Shown here in pieces: positions 1 to 10,024 of a stretch of DNA of 64,000 bases. This DNA is from Hemicordylus capensis. Lineage: Eukaryota; Chordata; Lepidosauria; Squamata; Cordylidae. A program made the position numbers and the translations under genes. Positions within the stretch are counted from its first letter, which is position 1. The number at the start of each line of letters is the position of its first letter. Under the pieces are notes generated by a model. The model was given only the letters and a program-made list of their open reading frames with translations, was not told where the DNA came from and ran no database searches. Where the stretch lies: the NCBI RefSeq assembly GCF_027244095.1, contig NC_069659.1:94839501-94903500 (forward strand). Reading direction: 5' to 3'.

Positions 1-731
1 ATGAGAAAGGGATTCTCTCACCAAAGACAATTCCCAACAATAAGCTTGGGAGAAGAGTGTGCCACCCAGGAGCAACCAGCATTTGTTGCTGGATCTGTGC
101 TTGCTACCATCTGCATGTGCTATACTGCAAACAAACCAGACTGTTAGGATTGAACTGAATTCAGAGTACCAGGTATGAAAGAAAACTCAGGAAACAGGAC
201 AAGGGGTAAGGCTTGCTTGCTTTAACTAGTATCCATGTTCTACATCTGTTGAACTGTTCTTGCAATGCAGAATCATCTTTCAGTTCTTCTCAGACAATAT
301 AGGTGGCCCGTGTTCTTTGCGGAGGTTCCATTCTTGCCTTTAGGCGCAAATATGGAAACCATGAAGAACGAAACCTTGAGTCAATGGGAATTGAGGGGTT
401 AGGTTCCTAACAAAAAGCAGGGGTGTGTGTGCAGAAATATGAGAAATAAAGTACTGTACCTTGCTCTCCCGCAATGCCCCCCCCAACCCCCAATTTCTCT
501 GATTTTCCATGATAAATCACAAGGAATTTTTTTAAGAGCCACAAAATGGCTCTGCACTGTAAAATGGTGGCCAGAAATGTCCTCAGAAGTCATTTCCAGC
601 CACTCAAATCCACAAATAGGTGAATTTTAGCCTATTTTTATCACGCGGATAAAGAAACCAGGTCTCTAAGACACATTCATGGATACGTGAAACCATGGTT
701 GTTGCCCATGGGTAATGGGGCCACCTGTATT
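1..731. other. Intergenic, no feature recognised
   Basis: Single-copy-looking sequence. The short open frames lack splice context or family resemblance. Confidence 0.6.
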
Positions 732-1330
732 ACTTTCTGTAAAGTTAACATTAGGGATGTGCACGGACCCATTTGGAGGCCCTTTTAAGGGCCTCTGAAC
801 CGGTTTGAATAACCGGCTGTTCAGCTGGCGGCAGGTTCAGCTGGTTTGACTTTAAGGGTGGGGAAGGGTGCACTTACCCCTCCTTCCACTTTCCCTCCGT
901 CCGCACTCCATTTGGAAAGGCTCCTTTGGGATGGCAGCATACCTCCATGCCGCCCCATCTCCTCTTTGCCTGGAAGGACCAGGAAGTACAAGGTGCGCGT
1001 GCGCACACCAGGCACATGCACTCTCATGTCATGCTCATGCGTGCACCCCCAACATGCCCAACACACACACGTTTTTGTCCTGGTATAGGATTGGTAACTC
1101 TGACTGAAACTATTCCTGGAGGGTTTTTTCTTCTTCTTCCAATCCCGCCACCCCAATATTTTTGCAAATCAAAATCTCCAGGATTGCTTTCAACAGTCAC
1201 CAGGAGATTGATGTCAATTCCTGAAGATTCCAGGCCAATCCTGGAGGACTGCAACTCTACCTGGCGATTCATTTTGATAATGCAGTTTTCCATATTTCAC
1301 AGACATAAATACATATGAGCAAAGCTGCGA
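732..1330 (+). repeat. Candidate non-autonomous DNA element with TTAGGGATGTGCAC end
   Basis: The left end reads ttagggatgtgcac followed by a GC-rich body with the 'gaaccggtttg' motif. The segment at 11420-11535 ends with the inverted counterpart gtgcacaccctaat, preceded by similar 'gaactggcc' and 'ggttcaaacttgaacc' motifs. I could not fix the far boundary or a target-site duplication, so the right limit is a guess. Confidence 0.35.
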
Positions 1331-1362
1331 TTCAGATCATCTGAAGGAAGAGTTGCTGAAAC

Positions 1363-1756
1363 TGTTGGACTTGCAGCTCGTGATGGCATCAACTCCTAGC
1401 ACCAGCGACCCTATTGACCACTAGGGCCATTAGGGATAGACACAGCCATTAGGGCATTCCTGCTTTGCCCATGCGTTCTCTTCTCTGATTCCCCTTTGTT
1501 AGACTGATAGTCTCAGGTTTCATTCTCTCACCGGAGAGACAGACGTCCTCTTCCTCCCTTCCCTATTTCCTGTATTTAGCTAGCAATGAGGCATGCAGGC
1601 TTCTCTATCTCCCTGATGGTTTCCTAAATAAACTACTTTATATAGAACTTTAATTCCATGTCTCCAGACAATATTAATTAGCATTGCTCCCCTTACCTGT
1701 GCACTTCCATTGTAGCTGGGGTACATAAAGAAATCTGCCCTCCAAGCTCTCTAACA
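1363..1756 (+). mobile_element. Solo LTR of a Ty1/copia-type element
   Basis: This 394-bp sequence starts TGTTGGACTTGC, ends CTCTCTAACA and contains an AATAAA. It aligns along its length with the complete LTR at 10025-10400, in the opposite orientation. The flanks gaaac and gaaat fit a 5-bp target-site duplication with one change. No internal region is present, so this is a solo LTR fossil. In the first 95 bases it differs from the other LTR at roughly one base in seven. Confidence 0.8.
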
Positions 1757-2285
1757 GAAATACACCTTGTTTTTATCAGTCATCAAAGTAACTGATCAAA
1801 GCAACTGTTATCAAAGTAACTGATACTTACAAAAGACGCATGGCCCAGACACATAAAGTAGCTTCAGATGCATTCAAGTTAGTTCTGCTCTCCATATTTC
1901 TTCACAACCCCTACCCTGCTTTCTGAAAGCACTGTGGAACTGAAGGGCAAGCACAGGCTTCCAGAACACCACAATGGGTTCTGTGCAGATCAAACAGAAG
2001 TTAGTTAGTTGGTTGGTTGGTTGGTTGGTCTTCCTACACAGTGTTGAAATTCTAATTCTAACATTCTAATTCTGAGGGTTGCTTGATTCACAACCAACGC
2101 CTTACATTTTAAACTGGCATATACTGAAGACCCTGGTTTTGTATCTGTGAAAACTATAACATTTGAAGGATATATATATTGTGGAAATACATTTCAGGAA
2201 GGCAGGGATATAGGCACTGCAAATGTTAGCTTTAGCAAATAAACACAGTACAGATATGTAATGCATACTTCTTCAAACTATAATG
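1757..2285. other. Intergenic, short TTGG simple repeat
   Basis: Unique-looking DNA with a (GTTA/GTTG) tetranucleotide run at about 2000-2030 and a tatatata stretch near 2170. Confidence 0.5.
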
Positions 2286-2358
2286 AAGGGATAGGCAACC
2301 TTGGTTCTCCAACTGTTGTAGTTCAACAACACTGGAAAGCCAAGGTTGCCTAGCCCTG
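2286..2358. mobile_element. Small hAT MITE (73 bp)
   Basis: The ends are near-perfect inverted repeats (aagggataggcaaccttgg on the left; the right end reads back as cagggctaggcaaccttgg). The flanks ctataatg and ctacaatg form an 8-bp duplication with one mismatch, the hAT hallmark. The element is almost all terminal repeat, so it is a deletion derivative. Confidence 0.7.
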
Positions 2359-2366
2359 CTACAATG

Positions 2367-3680
2367 TGTAAGATGACCCTTGGGATCACAGAATCGGTTT
2401 TCCCACACATTTCCCAAAACTTAGTACATGGTTGTCATTCTTCTCAGCAGAAACAGTGAGCCAGTCAATAATACCATCAAAGGTGCTCTTATCCCTGGAC
2501 TTCCAGGCCGCAGTCCAGGGCCTCCAAACCACCTGGGGCCCCCCAAATCCTCATCCTAGTGTGTCCTGGGTGATGTGTGTGCTGCCCACTGGCCCATGCT
2601 GCACCAGGTGGCCGAATGTGACTGCGACCTGTGCTGGGCACTGAGCATGAGCTCTGCTGTAGAGACAGAGTGGGGAGTGGGGAAAGAAATATGTGGGGTG
2701 GGAATATGTTAAGTTGCGTGTTGAAATGTTTCTGTTAATGCATATTTGATTGAATATACCTATGTTACAGTTTGAAATTCTTGTGAGTTCAGTTGCTGTT
2801 TGTGCCCTCAAGGAACCCATGTGTTAAAAATATTGTGTGTGTGTCATGGTGTGTGTGTGTGTGTGTGTGTAAGATGATACTTAACTTGCAGCTGGGGTGG
2901 AGGGGAGGGCCTCCAAGGCCCTTTAGGTCCAGGCTCCAAAATGACCTAGGTGCACCTCTGAATACCATGTGCTCAGTTTTTACAGAACCAGTTTCCTGGG
3001 ATTGATGCTTAAGCCAGCCAAACTCTTGCAAACTATATCCAGTCTGCATACTAATGGGATTGGTAAGCTTGCAATATTAAGTGTTATTATTAAAGAGGAA
3101 ACCAATCCTAAAATTAACCCACACGTAGCTGGTCATCACAATACAGAACAGTGGAGTTTCTCTGGTGGTAAAGCGAAAGCCTTGGTTGTTACATCATTTT
3201 ACAACTGCCAGCTGTATCCATGAGATATACTCAGAATAAGTTACAGGTAAATCAACAATGCACTGTACAAAGGTCGAAAGGAACAGGAAGACAAACAATG
3301 CTGCAAGAGAACAGTGAAATACCTGTACATTCAGCATGGTATATGTCAAGCAATTGTTATCAGTCTGCCACGGTACTCCAGGAAAATATAACACCACCAG
3401 GTGTCCTCAGTTAACTGCACTAGTCCTAAAACGGTATCCTTTCATAGTCAAGGTGGTGCTATTGTGTGAGGTTTTAACTATGATGACATGTTTGGGTGTG
3501 CTGGGGCTGGATTTGTATAGGGTTACGCTTGGGTTACAGCTAAGAGTCAATCACTGTAGCACTTGCAGGCTAGCAACGAAATATCTCCTGACATGTTCAT
3601 ACTGCACATGGAAATCTCCAGAATACAAATGAGCATAATAAAAGAGCAATGCACATATCTAAATAATTAGTAGTCGTGGT
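2367..3680. other. Intergenic with TG microsatellite
   Basis: There is a (TG)n tract at about 2833-2871. I see nothing else recognisable. Confidence 0.5.
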
Positions 3681-3689
3681 ATTGAAATA

Positions 3690-3795
3690 TTGTATCTCTA
3701 TACCACTTTTCAACAAAAATGTTCTCAAAACAATTTACATAGTAAAAGGTATGAGAAAATGGCTCCCTAGCCCCAAAAGACTCATCATCTAAACA
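3690..3795 (-). repeat. L2-like LINE 3' tail
   Basis: Read on the minus strand it gives the 'ttttggggctagggagcc ... attgttttgagaac ... ggtatagagat' order of the L2-type tail seen elsewhere in the window, more diverged. Confidence 0.4.
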
Positions 3796-3805
3796 TACAC
3801 GTGCA

Positions 3806-3998
3806 CAGGGCCAGCCTTAGGGGCAGGCGAGACAGGCAGTAACCAGGGGAGGGCATCTTCCTGAAGTGACTCAGGGTTTGTTGCGTATATTGTCTGCCGT
3901 GAGCTAGGGAGGGGGGAAACACAGATAAGCTAACCATGGCAGGGGGGCACTGAAGACACTCTTCACCCAATGTGCTCTTTATCCTAGGACCAGCCCTG
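3806..3998. mobile_element. hAT-like MITE with CAGGGCCAGCCTTAGG ends
   Basis: The left end cagggccagccttagg and right end cctaggaccagccctg are inverted repeats of 16 bp with two mismatches. A (CA)n microsatellite abuts the right end, so the target duplication cannot be read. Confidence 0.55.
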
Positions 3999-4024
3999 CC
4001 CACACACACACACACACACACACA
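3999..4024. repeat. (CA)n microsatellite
   Basis: A CA dinucleotide run directly beside the preceding MITE. Confidence 0.9.
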
Positions 4025-4404
4025 CGAGACCCCAGCAACAGCCCCTCTATGCAACAGTCACCACCAGGAGTGTAGTTATCATTGAACAAGCAGGGGAGAA
4101 ATGTCCCTGAGTCTCTGAGGGAGAGGGGCCTTCTGGGCGGGTGTTAGCTTGCTGTTCTGCAGCAAAAGTAAAGAAGGCAGGGAGTTATTCACACATGGCT
4201 TCATGCTGTGGGGGAAATGTTGAGTGAAGCCACTTTTTACACTCACAGCATTTAGGAAAGCAGCCCCTCCCCTCTGCTCTTGGGTTTTATTTTGGTGCAG
4301 GTTCAGGCGCGGAGTCAGCCTAGCGGCGGCCTGTGTCCAACACCGCTCAGTGGCCCCTTCCAATATGCCCGTGCGCATGACATCACGCACACGGGGCATG
4401 GCTC

Positions 4405-4897
4405 GGGCTCCATAGGAGCCCAGAGCAAACTCCCCTCTCCCGGGCCGCAGAGAGCCCGTGGAAACTCTCTGCCAATTATGTCAGGCAGCTCCGGCTGCCA
4501 CATAGAATGTTTTTCCCTTCCTCTCCCTCTCCGGAAGGAGAGAAAGGGGAAAACGCCCTATCAGGCAGCCACCCCTGCCTGAAATGAGGAGCCAAGAGCT
4601 CGTTCGGGCTCTCGGCAGCCCAGGCCATGCCCCCTTGTCATGTGCCTTTGTCATGTGTGAGGGGGCGTGGCCTGGGCTGCCGAGAGCCCGAACGAGCTCT
4701 CGGCTCGTCATTGCAGGCAGGGGCGGCTGCCTAACAGGACGTTTTCCCCCTTTCTCTCCCTCCAAAGAGGGAGAAGAAGGGGGAAACGTTCTATGGGGCA
4801 GTAGGAGCTGCCTGAAATAATTGGCGAAGTGTTCGCCAGGGCTCTCGGCGGCCCAGGCGTGGGAGGGGAGAATTTGCTCTGGGCTCCTATGGAGCCC
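4405..4897. repeat. 493-bp near-perfect palindrome in a GC-rich island
   Basis: Two arms of about 230-240 bp face each other around a spacer near 4637-4658. The outer ends are gggctccataggagccc (left) and gggctcctatggagccc (right). The inner ends include gagctcgttcgggctctcgg and its reverse complement. The arms encode almost the same short peptide on opposite strands (a shared ELVRALGSPGHAP stretch), a direct sign of the inversion. Each arm also holds a smaller hairpin of the form ctctccctc...gaggg. It could be a foldback or MITE-type element or a local inverted duplication. I see no transposase. Confidence 0.8.
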
Positions 4898-4934
4898 AAG
4901 TCACTGGGCGGGGCTCTCTCGACAGCCTTTTCCC

Positions 4935-5037
4935 ATTGGCGGCCTGGGTTCTTTGAACCCTTTTGCCCAATGGTGGCTCACATCGTGGACCAATGGTGGT
5001 TCACATCGTATGCCTCTGTGTTTTCCTTCTAGCCAAT
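4935..5037. promoter_or_regulatory. Cluster of four CCAAT motifs
   Basis: ATTGG at 4935-4939 and CCAAT at 4967-4971, 4990-4994 and 5033-5037, each within an (A/C)CCAATGG-like core, lie beside the GC-rich palindrome. NF-Y-type clusters have this spacing. No transcript or gene start is evident, so a regulatory role is only a possibility. Confidence 0.3.
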
Positions 5038-5202
5038 GGCGGGGGGGAGATATTTCTAAAGCCTATATCTGCATTCCCCAAAGAGTGTACCTCTCTTATC
5101 ATGTTAATGATTCTACCTCATGCCGCTCCCTATTTGCTCCAACATTTTCAGAAAAACTCACTTAAAACCAGCATTTTTAAAAACCAGCATTTTAAAAATT
5201 TT

Positions 5203-5352
5203 GCTGGGTGACTCTGGGCCATTCTCTTCTCTCTCAGCCTAACCTACTTCACAGGGTTGTTGTAAAGAGAAACGTAAGTATGTAGTACACCGCTCTGGGC
5301 TTCTTGGAGCAAGAGTGGAATATAAAATGTAAAATAAAATAAAATAAAATAA
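5203..5352 (+). repeat. tRNA-derived squamate SINE, 3' part
   Basis: It shares 'agcctaacctacttcacagggttgttgt' and the 'gtatgtagtacaccgctctgggc ... aatataaaatgtaaa' tail (in pieces) with the full copy at 43999-44234. It ends in an AAAAT repeat. The tRNA head is missing. Confidence 0.75.
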
Positions 5353-6019
5353 TAATAAAATTGGCACCCTAGGTGCAATTCCAAAACAACTTGAGGAGCA
5401 CCTCAACACCATAGGGGCCACAGAAATCACCATCAGCCAATTACAAAAAGCAACTTTACTGGGAACAGCCTATATTCTGTGACGATATCTATAATAACAG
5501 CAACAACATTGATAATAAAATTCAGCCATCCCAGGTCCTTGGGAAGGACTCGATGTCTGGGTAAAACAAACCAGTCAATAACACCTCTCTGACTGTGTAA
5601 ACAAGAAATAATAATAATAAGAAACTTTCTATAGCCCAGTTGAAGTTTGGGTGCCCAGATTTAAACTAACAATTTATTCAGACTCCAGAGACTTTACCTG
5701 CAAACCCAATACTTCACAACATTAGCCCTGAAGTTAATGGGATTAAACTGGCATAACTCCCAACCCTCTGCCTTCATAGGGTTTTACAGGCTCTTTGGCA
5801 CACAACCTAAAACCACAGTTCAAAGCTGAAGCATCTCCAGGGATATGGTTTTTCACTACCATTCCTGGATCACTGTTCAGCATTGTTTTTAATGATTTGG
5901 ATAAAGGAGCAGACAGTAGTCTTCTACAGACTGAATACAGTGGAAACATGGTGAGGAAACAGTTTTGAGGACAGTGGCTGAAATATAGAACAAGAATGCA
6001 CCAGTGAAGTGAGAGAACA
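5353..6019. other. Intergenic, no feature recognised
   Basis: AT-rich with short AAT runs. No family match. Confidence 0.5.
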
Positions 6020-6023
6020 GCCT

Positions 6024-6246
6024 AACAGAACTTCCCAATTAACTGCATGGGTACATCAGGGAAGTGATAGTTTTTGATGCCTTTCCCCAGGAAGCAATCT
6101 TTGCCACCCAAAAACATGTCCCTAAAGGCTGCACAACTCTTGGAGACATGTTTTTGGATAGCACAGAGGTCTTCCTGGTGAAGGGGAGGGCATCCAAAAT
6201 TACCACTTCCCTGCTGCACTAGTGCAGTTAGCAGATAAGTTCTGTT
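6024..6246. mobile_element. TIR MITE, related to the copy at 48342-48591
   Basis: The terminal inverted repeat aacagaactt is at 6024-6033 and 6237-6246. The internal core (mirror motif ccaaaaacatgtc/gacatgtttttgg, then 'ggatagcacagagg') matches the core of the 48-kb copy. It is non-coding. Confidence 0.55.
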
Positions 6247-6289
6247 TGGCTGCTCTCTTGATGCTCTGGTGCCTCCCTGCTCTGTATGT

Positions 6290-6378
6290 TGTTTGAGCTG
6301 TTGATGGCTTTGACTCTTAGCACCAGCAACCCTATTGACTACTAGGGGCATTGGGGTAGAGATAGCCAGTAAGGGCAT
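6290..6378 (+). mobile_element. Copia-type LTR fragment
   Basis: This is the first ~89 bp of the LTR (TGTTTGAGCTG ... CACCAGCAACCC ... GCATTCC), in the same orientation as the solo LTR and opposite to the element at 8131-10400. It is joined directly to the L2 that follows. The five bases before it are TATGT. It is a fossil fragment. Confidence 0.75.
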
Positions 6379-8130
6379 TCCTTCGCTGAAGGAGGGCAGG
6401 ATGCCTCCTTGTCTCAAGGAGACCATTATTCGACCACTTTTGAAGAAATTGGATCCCTCAGAATTAGGCAATTATAGGACTGTCTCCAACCTCCCATGTT
6501 TGAGCAAGGTGATTGAGAGGGTGGTGGCAACTCAGCTCCAGGCTGTCTTGGAGGAAGCAGATTATCTTCTGGACCCATTTCAAACTGGCTGTCAAACAGG
6601 CTATGGGGTTGAGATGTCCTTGGTCGGCCTGTTGGATGATCTCCAATAAGGAATCGACAGGGGAAGTATGACTCTGTTGATTCTTTTGGATCTCTCGGCG
6701 GCTTTTGATACCATTGACCACAGTATCCTTCTGGGACGCCTGAAGGGAGTGGGAGGCCCGGCTTTGCAGTGGTTACACTCTTCGCTCTTGGGTAGGTTCC
6801 AGATGGTGTCACTTGAAGACTGTTGCTCTTCAAAACAAGAGCTCTGGTATGGAGTCCCACAAGGCTCCATACTGTTTCCAGTGCTTTTTAACATCTACAT
6901 GAAACCGCTGAGAGAGATCATTAGGAGATTTGGTGCAAGGTGTTGTCAATATGCCAATGACACTCAGATCTATTTCTCCATGTCAGCTTCATCAGGAAAT
7001 GGCCTAACTTCCCTAAATGCCTGCCTGGGGGTGGTAATGGGCTGGAAGAGGTAGAACAAACTGAGGCTGAATCCAAGTGAGATGGAGGGAGGTCTCTGTG
7101 GGAGGTCTAGACTTTGGAAGTGGGTTAGATCTGGATGGAGTTGTACTCCCCAAGAAAGAGCAGTTACATAGTCTGGGAGTACTTCTGGACCCAACCCTCT
7201 CCTGATTTCTCAGGTTGAGGCAGTGGCCAGGAGTGCTTTCTATCGGCTTCGGCTGATTCTCCAGCTACGTCAATTTCTGGAAATAAATGACCTTAAAACA
7301 GTGGTTCATATGCTGGTAACATCCAGGTTTGACTACTGAAATGTGCTCTACGTTGGGCTGCTCTTGAATGTAGTTTGGAAACTGAAGTTAGTACAGAATG
7401 CAGATGCCAGGTTGGTCTCTGGGATTGCCTGAAGATATCATATTACTAGGACCGGGGAGACCCGAGTTCAAATCTCCATTCAGCCATGATACTTGCTGGG
7501 TGACTCTGGGCCAGTCACTTCTCTCTCAGCCTAACCTACTTCACAGGGTTGTTGTGAGGAGAAACTTAAGTATGTAGTGCACTGCTCTGGGCCCCTTGGA
7601 GGAAGAGAGGGATATAAAATGTAAAAATAAATAAAAATAAATATATATATTTTTAAAAACAACTACAGAAGCTGCCAATAAGTTTCCAGGCGAAATACAA
7701 AGTGCTGGTCATTATCTATAAAGCCTTAAATGGCTTGGGTCAAAGATATTTAAGAGAATGGATTCTTCCTCATCAACCCCAACGCCTCTTAATATAATCT
7801 GAGGAGGTCTGGTTGTGGTTGCCACAGGCTCAATTGGTGGTGACTCAAAACTGGGCCTTTTCTAGAGTTGCCCCGGGGACTCTGGAACGTGTTTCCTAAT
7901 GAAATTAGAGTTTAACCTTCTCTAAATGTTTTTAAGAAGGACCTGAAAACATACCTGTTTAGTCAGGCTGTTATTTTATAGTTTTATAGGTTAGATTTTA
8001 GAGTTTTTATTGTATTTTAAATTGTTTTAATTATGTCAATGTTTTAATGGTTTTTTTAGATTGTGCACTACCCAGGGACCTTTTTGTATGGGGTGGTATA
8101 GAAATGTAAGAAATAAGAATAAATAAAATA
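6379..8130 (+). mobile_element. L2-clade LINE, 5'-truncated, with SINE insert
   Basis: The reverse transcriptase is readable in two frames. One carries KETIIRPLLKKLDPSELGNY and NLPCLSKVIERVV (6380-6649). The other carries LLILLDLSAAFDTIDHSILL, GVPQGSILFPVLFNIYM and the active-site motif as YANDTQ (usually YADDTQ) (6668-7054). Further on, KYKVLVIIYKALNGLGQRYL (about 7690-7750) is the L2-type C-terminal segment. The 3' end 'gggtggtatagaaatgtaag' plus A-rich tail stops at about 8130. Frameshifts, stops and the Asp-to-Asn change at the active site show it is dead. A tRNA SINE interrupts it at about 7448-7657. Confidence 0.85.
7448..7657 (+). repeat. tRNA-derived squamate SINE inside L2
   Basis: It begins at gaccggggagacccgagttc (B-box region) and carries the family body and an aaaataaata tail. 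The first ~50 bp of the tRNA head are absent. L2 coding sequence resumes on its right side, so the SINE is the younger insertion. Confidence 0.8.
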
Positions 8131-8248
8131 GTGAAAGCATGGTCAGAGCGGAATGGCGTTACTGGCTGTCTCTGTCCCTAATGTCCCAAGTGGTCAATAG
8201 GGTTGCTGGTGCTAAGAGTCAATGCCATCAAGAGCTGCATCTCCAACA
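8131..8248 (-). repeat. Copia 3' LTR, shortened
   Basis: It matches the terminal ~117 bp of the LTR at 10025-10400 (gaaagcatggtc ... ctccaaca). It abuts the L2 3' end on the left and the purine tract of the element on the right. Confidence 0.8.
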
Positions 8249-8255
8249 CCCCTTC

Positions 8256-8840
8256 TCATCTTCTCATGCACCGATTCTCAACTTCCATCTTCTCCCAAAG
8301 AATCTGAAACTGGTCTATTAGTAGCAGTTTGGTCAGCCCATCTGCTGTCATATCTTGAGTTGCGCAGTACTTCAGCTTTACTAGCCCACTCTCTTGAACA
8401 TAGTGGTGCTTTGTTTGAGACATAGTCCTTTCCATCAGAGAGAGTTGGATGCACCCTAGGTTGTCCCAAAACGTCTCGGTTGGCTTTGGCTCTTCAATTC
8501 CAAAGTCTAAAAGTAACTTGTGTAGCCATGTGGCTTCTTGGCATGCTTGGCCAGTTTTTATATACTCCTCTTCTGTGGATAAAATCACAACAATCTATTG
8601 CTTTTGGCTAGTCCAACTGATTCCGCCTCCCTAGAAAAACAGATGTCTGCTTGTGGATTTGTAATCAGTTCTGTTTTCAGTCCAATCTGTGTCCATGTAT
8701 CCCACTAGTCTGGGGTTGCTGCTTGCAGGTATAAGTTTGAAGTGTGCTGTACCCTTCAGGTATCTTCCTAGCCGTTTGATTGTGGTCCAGTTATTCTTAG
8801 TTGGTGCACTTATTCTTCTGCTCAGAATTCACTGATGAAG
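8256..8840 (-). pseudogene. Copia pol remnant (RT end and RNase H)
   Basis: Minus-strand translations resemble copia RT/RNase H. They include a RPDIA-like piece, TIKRLGRYLKGTAHFKL, LVGYMDTDW and LSTEEEYIKTGQACQEATW, then DNLGCIQLS, TKHHYV and TADGLTKLL. The order and spacing are those of the Ty1/copia superfamily. It is a fossil, no longer functional. Confidence 0.85.
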
Positions 8841-9002
8841 CTATGTCTGGCCTTGTGACTGTACACAAGTTTCCCCAATTGTTCTTCTGTACAGACTTGT
8901 CTGGCAATGGCTCCCTGTCCTGATCTTGCTTCAGGAATTGATTCAAGTGATTCAACCGCGATTTTGAGGTCCATTTTCCCAGGGCCTCAACATGGCCTCA
9001 AC

Positions 9003-9315
9003 ATGGTGCAATTTTTCTGGGAAGAGTTGGTCTACCAATTGGGATCGGCGGATAGACCAGCTCTCCACTCTCGACTTAACGCATCAGCCCACCTCAGAGG
9101 ACTGGTCTACCCAGGTAGACTAGTCCTCTGAGATGGGTAGATGCACTAAGTCTGGAGAGGAGGGCTGGTGGTAGACCAATTCTTCCCAGAAAAAATGGTC
9201 CTCAAAATGGTGCAGTTTTTCCGTGGGGAGCTGGACTACCAACTAGGATCGGCAGGTAAGTCAGCCCTCCAATCCACATAGTGTATCAGCCTGCTTTGGA
9301 GGACTTGTCTACCCA
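9003..9315. repeat. Three-armed foldback repeat inserted in copia
   Basis: Arm 1 (9003-9113) and arm 2 (about 9114-9206) are inverted copies: ctgggaagagttggtctacc faces ggtagaccaattcttcccag. Arm 3 (9207-9315, starting atggtgcagtttttccg) repeats arm 1 in direct orientation. Copia coding resemblance stops at one side and resumes at the other. Confidence 0.65.
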
Positions 9316-9949
9316 TTCCTGAAATGCTGTAACCTGACTCTTTTAGTCAGAGAGCTCACTAGGGTATTGAAATCCTGAAGTCTGGAAATAAAAAATTCCA
9401 AATCAAACTGTTCTTTTGATTCCAAAACATAATGTATCACTTGAAATCTCTCAGGCAGACTATTCAAAATAATTTCATCTGGGAGTCTCACATTTTCTTG
9501 TGAACATCTCCTTGTAATGTCTAGGATTTGATTAAAATGCTCCATTAAATTCTGTCCTCCTCTGAGTTTCATATATTACACAGTGTGGCAATCAGATCAA
9601 TGCTAGTATTAGTTGTCTTTCAATCATATAGGCATTTTAAAGTCTCCCAAGCTTCCTTAGCTATCCTGGTCTTTCTCAAATGCACAATGATTGAGTCACT
9701 CACGGGCAAGCAGATGAGTCCTTAGACTTTTATGTTTTTGGCATCCCATGCTGTTTATTCTCCAGCTGCTTCAGGTCTGTCCTCTTGCAGGACACTTTCC
9801 AGTCCCTGAGCCATCAGATAGGATTCCATCCTTAACGACCACGTTTCAATATTAAGTACATCCAGCTTTTGGATCGCTGGCAGTCCCTGTGCTGCTGCTT
9901 CCACAGCAAAAGGTTCCCTGCCATTTCTCGGGAACTCCTTTCCAATCAA
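9316..9949 (-). pseudogene. Copia gag remnant
   Basis: Two minus-strand segments have gag character. One reads NIETWSLRMESYLMAQGLES (gag N-terminal WxxRMxxYL motif). The other reads GGQNLMEHFNQILDITRRC with LPERFQVIHYVLES, typical of the UBN2-like copia gag region. It is a fossil. Confidence 0.75.
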
Positions 9950-10009
9950 GCAGGCTTTCCACTTAGTTACTGTGCCTTCTTTTTGCTTTCTCAGAGTTCT
10001 CTGGGTTCA

Positions 10010-10024
10010 CTGGGCCCATAACCC
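10010..10024. other. Copia primer-binding site, initiator tRNA anticodon arm type
   Basis: The plus strand reads ctgggcccataaccc directly against the LTR edge at 10025. This is the sequence of the anticodon stem-loop of initiator tRNA-Met (CAU within CCCATAACCC). Its complement is the primer site for a half-tRNA, as known for Drosophila copia. Confidence 0.75.

Noticed and set aside
821-1318. Several overlapping open frames on both strands
   Set aside because: GC-rich repeat sequence is open in many frames. No protein resemblance.
1440-1760. Independent promoter or gene start near the AATAAA and TATA-like bases
   Set aside because: These lie within the solo LTR and belong to that fossil.
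4481-4820. Two similar proteins encoded on opposite strands
   Set aside because: The similarity is produced by the palindrome. There is no start context or family match.
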